Shown here in pieces: positions 48,456-56,978 of a stretch of DNA of 64,000 nucleotides. The stretch covers positions 62,001 through 126,000 of the forward strand of contig JAIQFY010000004.1 in NCBI GenBank assembly GCA_020072965.1, given 5' to 3'. Positions within the stretch are counted from its first letter, which is position 1, and each line of letters begins with the position of its first letter. The notes beneath the pieces are model-generated. The model was not told the DNA's origin. It saw nothing but the letters and a program-made list of their open reading frames with translations, and ran no database searches. Made by a program: the position numbers and the translations under genes. This DNA is from Terriglobia bacterium (GTDB lineage Bacteria > Acidobacteriota > Terriglobia > JAIQFV01).

Positions 48456-49830
48456 CAGTGGCCTCTGGTGGTTCCACGGGATCCTCACCCATGATAAAAC
48501 GGAGCTGCGCCCGGGCGAGGATGTGATCGTAAAGCCCCTGTAGAAGCGTTAGGCGCGCCAGGACCAGCGCGAGCTGGGAATCAAAGACTTCGAGCGTGGT
48601 GGCCGCACCGTATTTATAGTTATTTTGCATCATCTCGAGGACCCGTTCCGCCTGCTGGACGTTCAGGCGCGCGGCCTCGATGGTCTTCGATGCTCTTTCC
48701 AGGTCGTCCAGGGCGGTTTGTGCTTCCAATCGGACCACGTCTTCCTGCGCCGATCGGGTGAGTCGGGCAATCCGCTGCTGGGCCAGGGCCTGCTCCACGA
48801 GACCGGACCGCTTGCCGCCGTCAAAAACCGGGAGCGTGAAATTGAATGAGAAAATCCAGCGGGTGAAGTCCCGGCTGGTCAGATTTGCAGGATCGCGCGC
48901 CTGCACCCCGTAGGAACCGTTGAAATCGAGACGCATTCCGCTTTCCGCCCGCGCCAGGCGGAGCTCCATCTCAGCTTCCTGCTCGTTGATCTTCAGCCGC
49001 TTCAACTCCGGTCTCTTTGCCATGGCTTCCTGGACGATGGCTTGAATGTCGGAGCGGGTCCAGGGAATGAAAATCAACTGGCCGTTTGCCTGGGTGGGGA
49101 AGTCCACCGGCCGTACCAGCAGGTTATTGAGGACGGACCGCGCCTGACGAATGCCGTTCTCCGCGCGGATGAATTCGGGTTGGGCGTTGGCGAGGCTCAC
49201 CTGGGACCGCAGCACATCCACTTCCGTGGCCACACCCGCCTGGTAGCGGCTGCGTGCCAGCTCGAGCTGGCGTTCGCGATGCTGAATTGTCTCGCGGCTT
49301 ACTCCGAGCCGGTCCTCTGCCAGGAGGAGGTCATAGAAGGCGTGGACCGTGCGCAGCCGGACGTCTTGTTCAGTGCGTATTTGGTCCGTGGCGACGCCAT
49401 TGTTCTCCAGAGCAGCCAGTTGCAGCGCCGTCCGCACTTTCCCCGAGGTGTAAAGGGGCTGAGAAACTGTGATGCCGTAATCAAACAGGTTGGCGCCTCG
49501 CGGCACCAGGCCTTCCCGGATGTCGGGGGGGATGGCATCAAAACTCGAGGCATTTAGAAAGGACGGGTCGCGCAGTCTAAGCGCATTGGAATAGATCGTA
49601 ATTTGTGGCAGGGCCTGGGAACGGACCTCCCTGACGCGGCCCTTCATGGCGTCCACCTGGGCGCGCGCAATCAAAGCCTGCTGGTTGCGCTCCAGGGCCA
49701 GGGCTACCGCTTCCTGCAGGGTGAGCGCGTGTTTCTCTTCCGGGACGGCTGCGAAGACCCCATCGCACCCCAAGAGGACAATGAGGGTGAAAAGTATTCC
49801 CTGAGGGATTTTGGATTGTGTTCTTCGCAT
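48436..49830 (-). CDS. TolC-family outer-membrane efflux channel
   Basis: 464 residues from ATG 49830, which gives a signal peptide (QGILFTLIVLLGCDGVFA). The two tandem OEP domains contain LTLQEAVALALERNQQALIARAQVD in outline and, in the second half, the long helices EAQTALDDLERASKTIEAARLNVQQAERVLEM. YKYGAATTLEVFDSQLAL is the typical TolC helix-strand junction. It forms the outer-membrane exit duct for the RND pump. ATG 49830 lies 5 bases after the tetR stop. Confidence 0.9.
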   Translation of the reverse strand: MRRTQSKIPQGILFTLIVLLGCDGVFAAVPEEKHALTLQEAVALALERNQQALIARAQVDAMKGRVREVRSQALPQITIYSNALRLRDPSFLNASSFDAIPPDIREGLVPRGANLFDYGITVSQPLYTSGKVRTALQLAALENNGVATDQIRTEQDVRLRTVHAFYDLLLAEDRLGVSRETIQHRERQLELARSRYQAGVATEVDVLRSQVSLANAQPEFIRAENGIRQARSVLNNLLVRPVDFPTQANGQLIFIPWTRSDIQAIVQEAMAKRPELKRLKINEQEAEMELRLARAESGMRLDFNGSYGVQARDPANLTSRDFTRWIFSFNFTLPVFDGGKRSGLVEQALAQQRIARLTRSAQEDVVRLEAQTALDDLERASKTIEAARLNVQQAERVLEMMQNNYKYGAATTLEVFDSQLALVLARLTLLQGLYDHILARAQLRFIMGEDPVEPPEATDAKSSQ

Positions 49831-49835
49831 CGAGT

Positions 49836-50447
49836 CTACCGCCCGGTAGGTCTGCCGGTACATCCGTGGAGAAGTAAATCCACCTGGCTCTGGGCATGGG
49901 AGCGATCGAGGGTGGGTTTGCCCGTAATAAGAAAGTCCATGATGTGGAGTGCGGCGACCCCGCCCAAGGCCTCGGCAATTTCTATGGGACGCCCATGCAA
50001 TTCGCCCTTCTTGATGCCCTCGCGGACGATCTGCTGCATCAGTCGCTGGTCGAATTGCCCCAACTCGACAATGTCGATCGGCGGGGTCCCCTTCTCTGCC
50101 GCAAATATCATCCGGAATCCAAGGCGCACCAGATGCGGGCTCCTGCGCGTGAAGGTGAACATGGCATCCAGCACGTTGACGATCTTCTGCTCGGCGCTTT
50201 TACCTCGCCGGGACGCCCGCAGGAGCGCCTTGCGATACTCGTTCGAGGCATCGAGAATCAACTCCTGGTAGAGCTGTTCCTTGCTGCCGAAATGGTAATA
50301 CAGGACAGGTTTGGTGATTCCCGCCGCCGCGCAGATTTCTCGCGTCGAGGTGGCGGCATAGCCCTGTTGGGCGAAGAGCATCGTGGCGGCCGCATGAATC
50401 GCCTCTCGGGTGGTTCCGTTTCGGGGATGTTTGCGCTCAGTAATCAT
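49836..50447 (-). CDS. TetR/AcrR-family repressor of the RND operon
   Basis: 203 residues from ATG 50447. The N-terminal HTH is TSTREICAAAGITKPVLYYHFGSKEQLYQ with the usual YYHFGSKE. The variable C-terminal ligand-binding domain follows. It is the first gene of the efflux operon. A dyad (50446-50463) overlaps its start, so autorepression is likely. An in-frame ATG upstream (50486) is an alternative start. Confidence 0.88.
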   Translation of the reverse strand: MITERKHPRNGTTREAIHAAATMLFAQQGYAATSTREICAAAGITKPVLYYHFGSKEQLYQELILDASNEYRKALLRASRRGKSAEQKIVNVLDAMFTFTRRSPHLVRLGFRMIFAAEKGTPPIDIVELGQFDQRLMQQIVREGIKKGELHGRPIEIAEALGGVAALHIMDFLITGKPTLDRSHAQSQVDLLLHGCTGRPTGR

Positions 50448-50463
50448 ACCGACCGGTAAGTAT
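50446..50463. promoter_or_regulatory. probable TetR operator
   Basis: ATACCGACCGGTAAGTAT is an imperfect dyad (half-sites ACCGAC / GTAAGT) of the ACCGACCGGT type common for TetR-family operators. It covers the tetR start codon, a position that would allow repression of the whole operon. Confidence 0.5.
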
Positions 50464-50753
50464 ACAAGTCCGGGCAATATTGTCAAGGAAATTGTGATCG
50501 GGAGACCGCGAGGGGAAACGTGCGAAGTTCTGGTAGCCCCGTCACATGTTTTGTGGCGGGGGAAGGTTTGTTGGTCTGGTAGCCTCCCCGCGGTTCAAGC
50601 GGGGGGGGCATTTGAGCGCAGAATACAGAAAACCACGTTTTATGGCGTGTGGGCAGGGATAATTCATCGCGAAATACACACCGTGGGGGGGCAGGATTTT
50701 GGAAATGGCCCCGCTGCCAGGACAGCGGGGCACCGAGCGTCTGAAGAGCGTGG
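50464..50753. repeat. intergenic region with GC-rich hairpin repeat
   Basis: Contains GCCCCGCTG CCAGGA CAGCGGGGC (about 50709-50732), a 9-bp hairpin, and several GGTAGCC(C/T)CC segments. No gene is seen between the tetR promoter region and the cupin remnant. Confidence 0.5.
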
Positions 50754-51311
50754 TTACTTGAGTTCCACATCAATCAGGTGGAGCGTAGTTTTTCCAGTGT
50801 TCACGGCCGAATGCGTTGAGGGCCCCGAGAACGTGGCGGTGTCCTTCTTGCCGTCCTTGTCGGTCACTTCTGCGCTGCCATCGGTCAGCGCAACGGTGAC
50901 GTGGTCCCCATGGGTATGTTGGGCCATCATTGCCCCCGCCGTGGAGTTTCCCTCAAACACACGGACATAGGGATTATCCAACACCTGCTTGAAGGGGGAG
51001 GGCATGGCAGGATTCAGGCCTTTTCCCGCGGCTGGCGCCGGCTTCTTAAATTCAATCAGGATCGCCCGGACAGTTGTCTTGCCAATATTTTGCGAGGCGT
51101 GAGTCCCGGCCGGGGACTGCGTCGATGTGCCATCAGCATTCGTCCATTTAATGGTCCCGGGTTCAAGCATCACGACCAGGTTATCAGGGTGGGAATGCTT
51201 CGGCGCGCTCGAACCGGGTGCGACATTTATGTCCAATAGTCGGACCTGTTCATTTTCCGTGATGACCTTGTAGGAGCCGGCCGCCATCTTGACTGGATCT
51301 TGAGCCAACGA
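50754..51311 (-). pseudogene. cupin-domain protein, 5' end lost in a deletion junction
   Basis: About 185 residues are recognisable: SLAQDPVKMAAGSYKVITEN, then two cupin-like beta barrels (APKHSHPDNLVVMLEPGTIKW and MMAQHTHGDHVTVALTDGSAEVTDKDG). The sequence begins at SLSLAQDPVK, which looks like the end of a signal peptide; the start and leader are missing. Upstream of about 51310 the same strand switches to nucleotidyltransferase sequence in another frame. ATG 51287 inside the body could still give a leaderless protein. Confidence 0.7.
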
Positions 51312-51579
51312 GAGGGAGACCCATTCGGACAATCGGGTGGTCTTTGAGGAAGACATCGGTGGAAAGGGTGGGAAGATCGAAACCAAAATCCTTGAGAGCA
51401 GCGACCACTCGTTCCTCATTGGGCGGATTCGTGGCGATCCAGACATCCATATCGGCCGTGGCTCGCGGATAGCCATGATAGGCCACGGCGTAGCCGCCAA
51501 TGAGCAGGTACTCAACGCGATGAGAGTTGAATAATTTCAAGAACTCTCTGAAGTCGGGCGGAAGACTGACGGTCGCCAT
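51250..51579 (-). pseudogene. nucleotidyltransferase-fold protein, truncated by fusion to the cupin gene
   Basis: From ATG 51579 the protein MATVSLPPDFREF..YLLIGGYAVAYHGYPRATADMDVWI has the nucleotidyltransferase motifs GG and DMD. It ends recognisably at IVRMGLPL (residue about 90); the remaining 19 residues come from the cupin gene read out of frame. Family members usually run on for about 60 more residues. The upstream small gene at 51512-51724 overlaps its start, an arrangement resembling two-gene nucleotidyltransferase systems, sometimes toxin-antitoxin-like. It is probably inactive. Confidence 0.75.
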
Positions 51580-51724
51580 AATTGAGTCGTCGCAAGCTCT
51601 CGACCGCGAGCAAGCGTTCCTGGGGAGACCGGGCTTGCCAAAATACTTTATCGTTTGACCCGTCATCCAGTGGCACAACCTCCACTGCGGTCCTGTCCAG
51701 CCTAAGAGAATTGAACGTGGGCAT
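51512..51724 (-). CDS. small partner protein of the nucleotidyltransferase
   Basis: 70 residues: VEVVPLDDGSNDKVFWQARSPQERLLAVESLRRLNYG, followed by LQRVLEIIQ. This pattern (acidic start, then a helix with RSPQERL) is typical of the short genes placed directly before nucleotidyltransferase genes of this type. It ends 68 bases inside the nucleotidyltransferase frame. It may be the regulatory partner; no known domain name can be given. Confidence 0.6.
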   Translation of the reverse strand: MPTFNSLRLDRTAVEVVPLDDGSNDKVFWQARSPQERLLAVESLRRLNYGDRQSSARLQRVLEIIQLSSR

Positions 51725-51817
51725 GACCCATCATGTCATCACAAAATCTCGGAACGAGGAGTTCTGGAACAGAATGCATTTTCTGCTTCAAATTCTCAAT
51801 CCTATCCGTGAGAGCGT

Positions 51818-51840
51818 AGGACGACGAGCCTCATCGTCCT
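51818..51840. repeat. REP hairpin 1 (downstream of RAYT)
   Basis: AGGACGA (51818-51824) and TCGTCCT (51834-51840) with an inner GAG/CTC pair. The RAYT stop codon falls inside this element. Confidence 0.75.
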
Positions 51841-52235
51841 GGCATTCTATCAAGACCGACGACAAGGTGAACATGTTTCGGCATGATTGTATACGAATGA
51901 AGATCATAATCCTTGGAATCGCGATAATGAATCGCATCGGCCTCAAGCCCGGCTATCCGATCATCTGCCAGCCACAAAGGGCCGCCTTGTGCTGCATCTA
52001 GAAAGGCATCAAATCTTCCAAAATACTTCTTGCGTTGATTGCTGATTAGGTGTTTCCTCTGTTTCTCGTCCTTGATTCTCGCTAAAACCCGTTCCGTCTG
52101 GGCCTGTTCGTCTCGCAATCGGACGACCACCTCCTTGGGTAGAGATCCTGCCAATCGAAAGGTGACGAAGAAGGTGCCTTCCCGAGGTTGTAGATGCGGC
52201 AGCTTTCGGCGATAAAGAAGCGGAGACTTGTTCAT
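51831..52235 (-). pseudogene. REP-associated tyrosine transposase (RAYT), 3' truncated
   Basis: 134 residues of the Y1/RAYT family: PREGTFFVTFRLAGSLPKEVV, LIS..RKKYFGRFDAFLDAAQGGPLWLADDRIA and MPKHVHLVVGL with the HUH motif. The frame ends at GLDRMPGR inside a REP hairpin, before the helix that would carry the catalytic tyrosine, so it is probably not functional as a transposase. REP hairpins flank it at 51818 and 52247, as in REP-RAYT units. Confidence 0.8.
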
Positions 52236-52246
52236 TGGTCACGGTG

Positions 52247-52267
52247 GGACGACCACCCTGGTCGTCC
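52247..52267. repeat. REP hairpin 2 (upstream of RAYT)
   Basis: A 9-bp perfect stem GGACGACCA/TGGTCGTCC with loop CCC, just upstream of the RAYT start. Confidence 0.82.
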
Positions 52268-52428
52268 TACAGAGCGGAGCGACATTCCCGAGGTTCGGCG
52301 AATGGAGGTGTTGAACACCCGGACTGCCCTGCCATACTCCCAGGGGGTGTTTTTCCACAATGTTTGGGGGGTGCCACTCGGGGGTATTCCAGCGAACCCA
52401 GTATAAGTGGTCAGTATTGAGATGACAA

Positions 52429-52455
52429 GTAGGACGACGCGGCTCGTCGTCCTAC
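52429..52455. repeat. REP hairpin 3
   Basis: An 11-bp perfect stem GTAGGACGACG/CGTCGTCCTAC with loop CGGCT, same GGACGAC core as the two other copies. The remaining sequence to 52706 shows no gene. Confidence 0.82.
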
Positions 52456-52706
52456 ACCTCGATGGCGTGTTTCTTTCGGTTTTGCGAAACATGCGGACAG
52501 TAATGTAGACTGTTCGTTCAATCGCTTCGGTAACACGAGAATACCTTACTCTTCCTTGGCGGTGATGTGCCGGTCCCTGAAAATAAATTCCGCCACAAGA
52601 GATCGACTTGAGGAGGCGGAAGCGATAAATATTGTCCTGGATCATGAACTGTCGTGATCTCAGTCCAGAGCCTGACCCATAATTTGCAGGAGGATTCGTA
52701 ACATCA

Positions 52707-55700
52707 ATGAAGATACATTTCCGCCACATCGCTCTCCAGGCGTTCGCTGTTGCCGTGGCAATTGTTTGCTTACTGAGTACTAGGTTAGAGGCGAGGACCC
52801 CATTATCGCAGGATCTCTTTTCGGGAATGCGATGGCGCCTTGTTGGACCGCATCGGGGCGGTCGTGTTTTGACCGTGGCCGGAGTTCGAGGCCAGCCCAA
52901 CACATATTACTTTGGGGCGGTAGGAGGTGGTGTCTGGAAGACTGCGGACAAAGGCGAAGTGTGGATTCCTCTATTTGACCGGGAACCGATTGCTTCCATC
53001 GGTGCTCTTGCTATTGCACCCTCCAACCCCGACATCATCTTTGTAGGCACTGGCGAAGCCGATATGCGCTCCGATATTTCTTTCGGCGACGGCGTTTACA
53101 AATCAATGGATGGTGGCCGAACTTGGAAGCATGCTGGTCTGAAAGACAGCCGTCATATCGGCCGCATTCTGGTCGACCCGAAAAATCCGGACATCGTTCT
53201 GGTCGCAGCCCTGGGCCACGCCTATGGTCCCAACGACGAACGGGGTGTGTTCCGGTCCACGAACGGTGGCGAGACGTGGCAGAAGGTACTCTACAAGAAC
53301 TACGATACCGGAGCGGTAGACCTGTGTTTTGATCCCAACAATTCCTCCATTGTGTACGCAACTCTGTGGCAGACGCGTCGCCCGCCCTGGAGCGTTTATG
53401 CCCCCTCTAGTGGCCCGGGCAGTGGCCTGTATAAATCCACCGACGGCGGCATATCGTGGACCCAGCTTGCGGGCCACGGGCTTCCCGCTGAGCCATGGGG
53501 GCGAGTGGGGGTCGTCATCGCCAAGGGTGACAGCAGGCGAGTCTATGCGCTGATTGATGCCGGGGAAGGTGGGCTCTATCGGTCCGACGATGCGGGCCAG
53601 ACTTGGTCGCGAGTGGGAACCGACCCGCGTATCCGGGGCCGCGCCTGGTACTTCAGCGGGATAACAGTCGATCCGCACAATCCCGACATTGTCTATGTGC
53701 CGAATGTGTCACTCTATCGATCGACGGATGGCGGCCATACCTTTGAGGTGATTAAAGGGGCTCCCGGAGGCGACGACTATCACGACCTGTGGATTGATCC
53801 TGACGATTCAAGCCGGATGATCGTGGGGAGCGATCAAGGCGCCGTGATCAGTGTCGACGGGGGCAAGACGTGGAGTTCGTGGTACAACCAGCCCACCGCA
53901 CAGTTTTATCACGTCGCCACCGACAACCAATTCCCTTATCAGATTTACGGTGCGCAACAGGACAGCGGCACGGTAGGGATCACGAGTCGCAGCAATTATG
54001 GGAAGATCACCTATCGGGAATGGACCTCGGTCGCGGGCGGCGAAAGCGGCTACATCGTCCCCGACCCTGTCGACCCGAACATTGTTTATGGCGGCAACAC
54101 CGGCGGTCGCCTGTATCGCTGGAATAGGCAGACGGGACAATCCCAGGATATTTCTCCCGCGCCGATCAGGGATTGGGATGCCGATCCGGCAAAGGAGAAA
54201 TACAGATTTACCTGGACGTCGCCCCTGATTTTTTCACCTCAGGATCCCCGCACCCTTTACTTCGGGTCCCAGTTTGTGCTCCAGACAGCGGACGAAGGCC
54301 GAAGCTGGAAGGAAATAAGTCCTGATTTGTCGCGCCGGGAAGAGACCAAGAACCGCGGGGTCGTCTACACCATCGCGGTCTCGCCTCTTAAGGCGGGAGA
54401 GATTTGGGCGGGAACGGATGACGGTTTGGTTCATTTGACTCGCGACGAGGGAAAGACCTGGGAGAATGTAACTCCCCCGGCGCTTGCGGCTTGGAGCAAG
54501 GTCAGCTTGATCGAGGCCTCCCCGCATGATGCCGGAACGTCATATGCCGCCATTGATCGGCATCGAGGAGATGATTATTCTCCCTTGGTCTACCGGACCC
54601 ACGACTACGGCAAGACTTGGAGTAAGATCACGGACGGCATCCAGTCGACAGCTTTTGTGCGCGCGGTGCGTGAAGATCCGGTGCGAAAGGGACTGCTGTT
54701 CGCAGGAACGGAAACAGGGGTCTATGTATCTTTCGATGATGGTGACCACTGGCAGGTGCTACAGCTCAACCTCCCCGTCTCCCCAATACATGATCTAGTC
54801 GTCCATGGAAACGACCTGGTGGTGGCGACACACGGGCGTTCCTTCTGGGTGCTCGACGACATCACCCCGTTGCGACAACTCAATGCTGACATCTCCAATT
54901 CTGAAGCCCACCTTTTTAAACCGGCGGTCGCCTTGCGCGTGCGGCCCAATGTGAGCGATGAAACACCTTTGCCCCCGGAATTTCCAGCCGGACAGAATCC
55001 ACCTACGGGGGCGAGCATCGACTATTACCTGAAATCGGTTCCGGCTGGCGATGTGGTGCTGGAGATTCTCGACCGCGATGGAAAACCAGTGGTGCAGACG
55101 TCCTCGTCTGCACCCTTGGCCAGGGGCTCTGAGCCGCCACCTGCTTTCACCCCCGACTGGCTGCGTCCACCAAGGCCGTTATCCAAAGAGCCTGGTATGC
55201 ATCGTTTCATTTGGGACCTCCGATACCCCAAGCCACCTGTGCTTCGGCACAGCTACACCATTGCAGCGGTTCATGGGGAAGATACCCCGGCGTTGCCACT
55301 CGGCCCCCAGATCCTACCAGGAGAATACAAGGTCAGGCTGACCGTGGCCGGTCGTTCCTATACCCAGCCGCTGACTGTCAAAATGGATCCGCGCGTAACC
55401 ACCTCTGCCGCTGATCTCATCCGACAATTCAATCTGGAGAAGAAAATCTCCGATGCCATGGCGCAGGATTTCGCGGCGCTCCTGGAGGCCCGTGATCTGT
55501 CAGGGCATATCTATGCAATCCTCAGGCGCCTGGTCGAGGATCCCAAGACAAGGTTCTCCGCTCTCATACAACTCGACAGGAAGGTCTCAGCCCTTGCACC
55601 CAGGGAGCCTCCTCCGCCCGGTACAGGCAGCGATCTTTCCCGGATCAATGCCTCTCTTGCCACGTTGATGGAAGTGGTAGACACTGCGGACCGCCGGCCG

Positions 55701-55853
55701 ACCGACCAGGCCCAGCGGGCCTACAGTGAACTCCGTCTGAAGCTAGACGCCCAACTCGCTTTGTGGAAAGAAATCCGGGAAAAGGACCTGCCGGCAGTGA
55801 ACGAAGTTCTGCGGAAAAACAAGATGGAGGAACTCCGTCTGGGAACAGACTGA
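52707..55853 (+). CDS. secreted VPS10/sortilin-like Asp-box propeller protein
   Basis: 1048 residues, signal peptide about 1-30. The body carries about ten Asp-box (BNR) repeats, e.g. KSMDGGRTWKHAG, RSTNGGETWQKVL, KSTDGGISWTQL, RSDDAGQTWSRV, TRDEGKTWENV and RTHDYGKTWSKI, building beta-propellers as in the VPS10/sortilin and WD40/YVTN/BNR-like repeat families. A fibronectin-like C-terminal part follows (IDYYLKSVPAGDVVLEILDRDGKPV). No glycosidase catalytic residues can be claimed. It has a good GGAGG 13 bases before the ATG. Expected outside the inner membrane; ligand unknown. Such proteins are numerous in Acidobacteriota. Confidence 0.88.
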   Translation: MKIHFRHIALQAFAVAVAIVCLLSTRLEARTPLSQDLFSGMRWRLVGPHRGGRVLTVAGVRGQPNTYYFGAVGGGVWKTADKGEVWIPLFDREPIASIGALAIAPSNPDIIFVGTGEADMRSDISFGDGVYKSMDGGRTWKHAGLKDSRHIGRILVDPKNPDIVLVAALGHAYGPNDERGVFRSTNGGETWQKVLYKNYDTGAVDLCFDPNNSSIVYATLWQTRRPPWSVYAPSSGPGSGLYKSTDGGISWTQLAGHGLPAEPWGRVGVVIAKGDSRRVYALIDAGEGGLYRSDDAGQTWSRVGTDPRIRGRAWYFSGITVDPHNPDIVYVPNVSLYRSTDGGHTFEVIKGAPGGDDYHDLWIDPDDSSRMIVGSDQGAVISVDGGKTWSSWYNQPTAQFYHVATDNQFPYQIYGAQQDSGTVGITSRSNYGKITYREWTSVAGGESGYIVPDPVDPNIVYGGNTGGRLYRWNRQTGQSQDISPAPIRDWDADPAKEKYRFTWTSPLIFSPQDPRTLYFGSQFVLQTADEGRSWKEISPDLSRREETKNRGVVYTIAVSPLKAGEIWAGTDDGLVHLTRDEGKTWENVTPPALAAWSKVSLIEASPHDAGTSYAAIDRHRGDDYSPLVYRTHDYGKTWSKITDGIQSTAFVRAVREDPVRKGLLFAGTETGVYVSFDDGDHWQVLQLNLPVSPIHDLVVHGNDLVVATHGRSFWVLDDITPLRQLNADISNSEAHLFKPAVALRVRPNVSDETPLPPEFPAGQNPPTGASIDYYLKSVPAGDVVLEILDRDGKPVVQTSSSAPLARGSEPPPAFTPDWLRPPRPLSKEPGMHRFIWDLRYPKPPVLRHSYTIAAVHGEDTPALPLGPQILPGEYKVRLTVAGRSYTQPLTVKMDPRVTTSAADLIRQFNLEKKISDAMAQDFAALLEARDLSGHIYAILRRLVEDPKTRFSALIQLDRKVSALAPREPPPPGTGSDLSRINASLATLMEVVDTADRRPTDQAQRAYSELRLKLDAQLALWKEIREKDLPAVNEVLRKNKMEELRLGTD

Positions 55854-56283
55854 CAAAGGGAGCGACAGGGACCGACACCTATTCGCTCGACCTTTTTGAA
55901 AGCTTTTCGAATCAGGGTGTCTGTCCCTATCGCGGACAAGCCGAAAACACAAGGGACAGACACCAGCTTTGGTGTCATTCCTGCGAAGTTTTCTGAGAGA
56001 AGGTGTCTGCCCCTAACTTCCAGATTTCACGGCGGGGTCGAATCTCGGTTCGGATGCCACGGCATCCGATCTTTGCGTGCGTAAGGAATGAGAACGATCT
56101 CCCGAGGTTTTTCAGATTCCATGCGCATTCTGATGTGTTCCTTTGACCGGGCAGCGGCATCTAATCATGATGATATAAAAAGACCTTTAGAGAAACCAAC
56201 ACGAGAGCCATTGCGCCGTAATCAAAGATGACCGAGAATGTGTCAGGACGCACGGCCCGATGAGAACTGATTATGAGAGAGAC
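55854..56283. repeat. intergenic region with repeated GGTGTCTGTCCCT element
   Basis: Copies in both orientations occur at about 55868 (AGGGACCGACACC), 55914 (GGTGTCTGTCCCT), 55953 (AGGGACAGACACC) and 56009 (GGTGTCTGCCCCT); related copies are at 61559 and 61607. Neighbouring copies can form stems. No gene is seen. Confidence 0.65.
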
Positions 56284-56949
56284 ATGAATAGATTCAAGAC
56301 GATCACGAGCGTTGCCTTAATGGTCACTGCGTTGGGGCTGATGATACCGGAGGGCGTGAGAACGCTGACCGCACAGCCTGGAGCATCCCAGGAGAGGTCG
56401 TCTTATCAACTAGATCCTTCCCGGAGCCGATTTGAGGTGCGGGTTTTTTCCGGCGGGCTACTTCGGGCATTCGGGCATGACCACACCATCACGGTCAAGG
56501 ATTTCAGCGGCGCGGCTGAGATTTCACCGCCGGCCCTGGATCAGAGCTCTTTGAAGTTGAAAGTCAAAGCAAACTCACTCGCCCTCAGTGATCCTGGGGT
56601 CAATGATAAAGATCGGAAGGAGATCGAGGGCACGATGCGCAATCAGGTCCTCGAAGTCGATCGGTATCCAGAGATCATTTTTACAAGCACCCGCGTCACT
56701 GCCCGTAAGATTTCGGAGAATGAGTACGAAGCGAAGATCGAGGGAGATCTGCAGTTACACGGGGTGACCCGGCATGAGACCATACCCGCCCATCTCAAAA
56801 TACACGAGAACGAATTAAACGCGCAGGGCGAGTTTTCACTCAAACAGACGGACTATGCGATAAAACCGGTTTCCGCGGGCGGCGGCACGGTGAAAGTGAA
56901 GAGCGAAGTGAAGTTCTCGTTTGAGATGATAGGTATCCGTCACCCCTAG
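56284..56949 (+). CDS. YceI-family lipocalin-like secreted protein
   Basis: 221 residues from ATG 56284, with a hydrophobic leader (TSVALMVTALGLMIPEG). YceI pattern: YQLDPSRSRFEVRVFSGGLLRAFGHDHTITVKDFSG, later TMRNQVLEVDRYPEIIFTSTRVTA and GDLQLHGVTRHETIPAHLK. YceI proteins are periplasmic lipocalin-like barrels that bind isoprenoid or other lipids. It is 29 bases before the queuosine salvage gene; a functional link is not obvious. Confidence 0.88.
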   Translation: MNRFKTITSVALMVTALGLMIPEGVRTLTAQPGASQERSSYQLDPSRSRFEVRVFSGGLLRAFGHDHTITVKDFSGAAEISPPALDQSSLKLKVKANSLALSDPGVNDKDRKEIEGTMRNQVLEVDRYPEIIFTSTRVTARKISENEYEAKIEGDLQLHGVTRHETIPAHLKIHENELNAQGEFSLKQTDYAIKPVSAGGGTVKVKSEVKFSFEMIGIRHP

Positions 56950-56978
56950 CAGAAGACTTCCGAATTCCTAGGATCCCC

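Noticed and set aside
51512-52242. CRISPR-like spacing of the three GGACGAC hairpins
   Set aside because: The spacing is irregular, the units are palindromic REP hairpins and there are no unique spacers of constant length.
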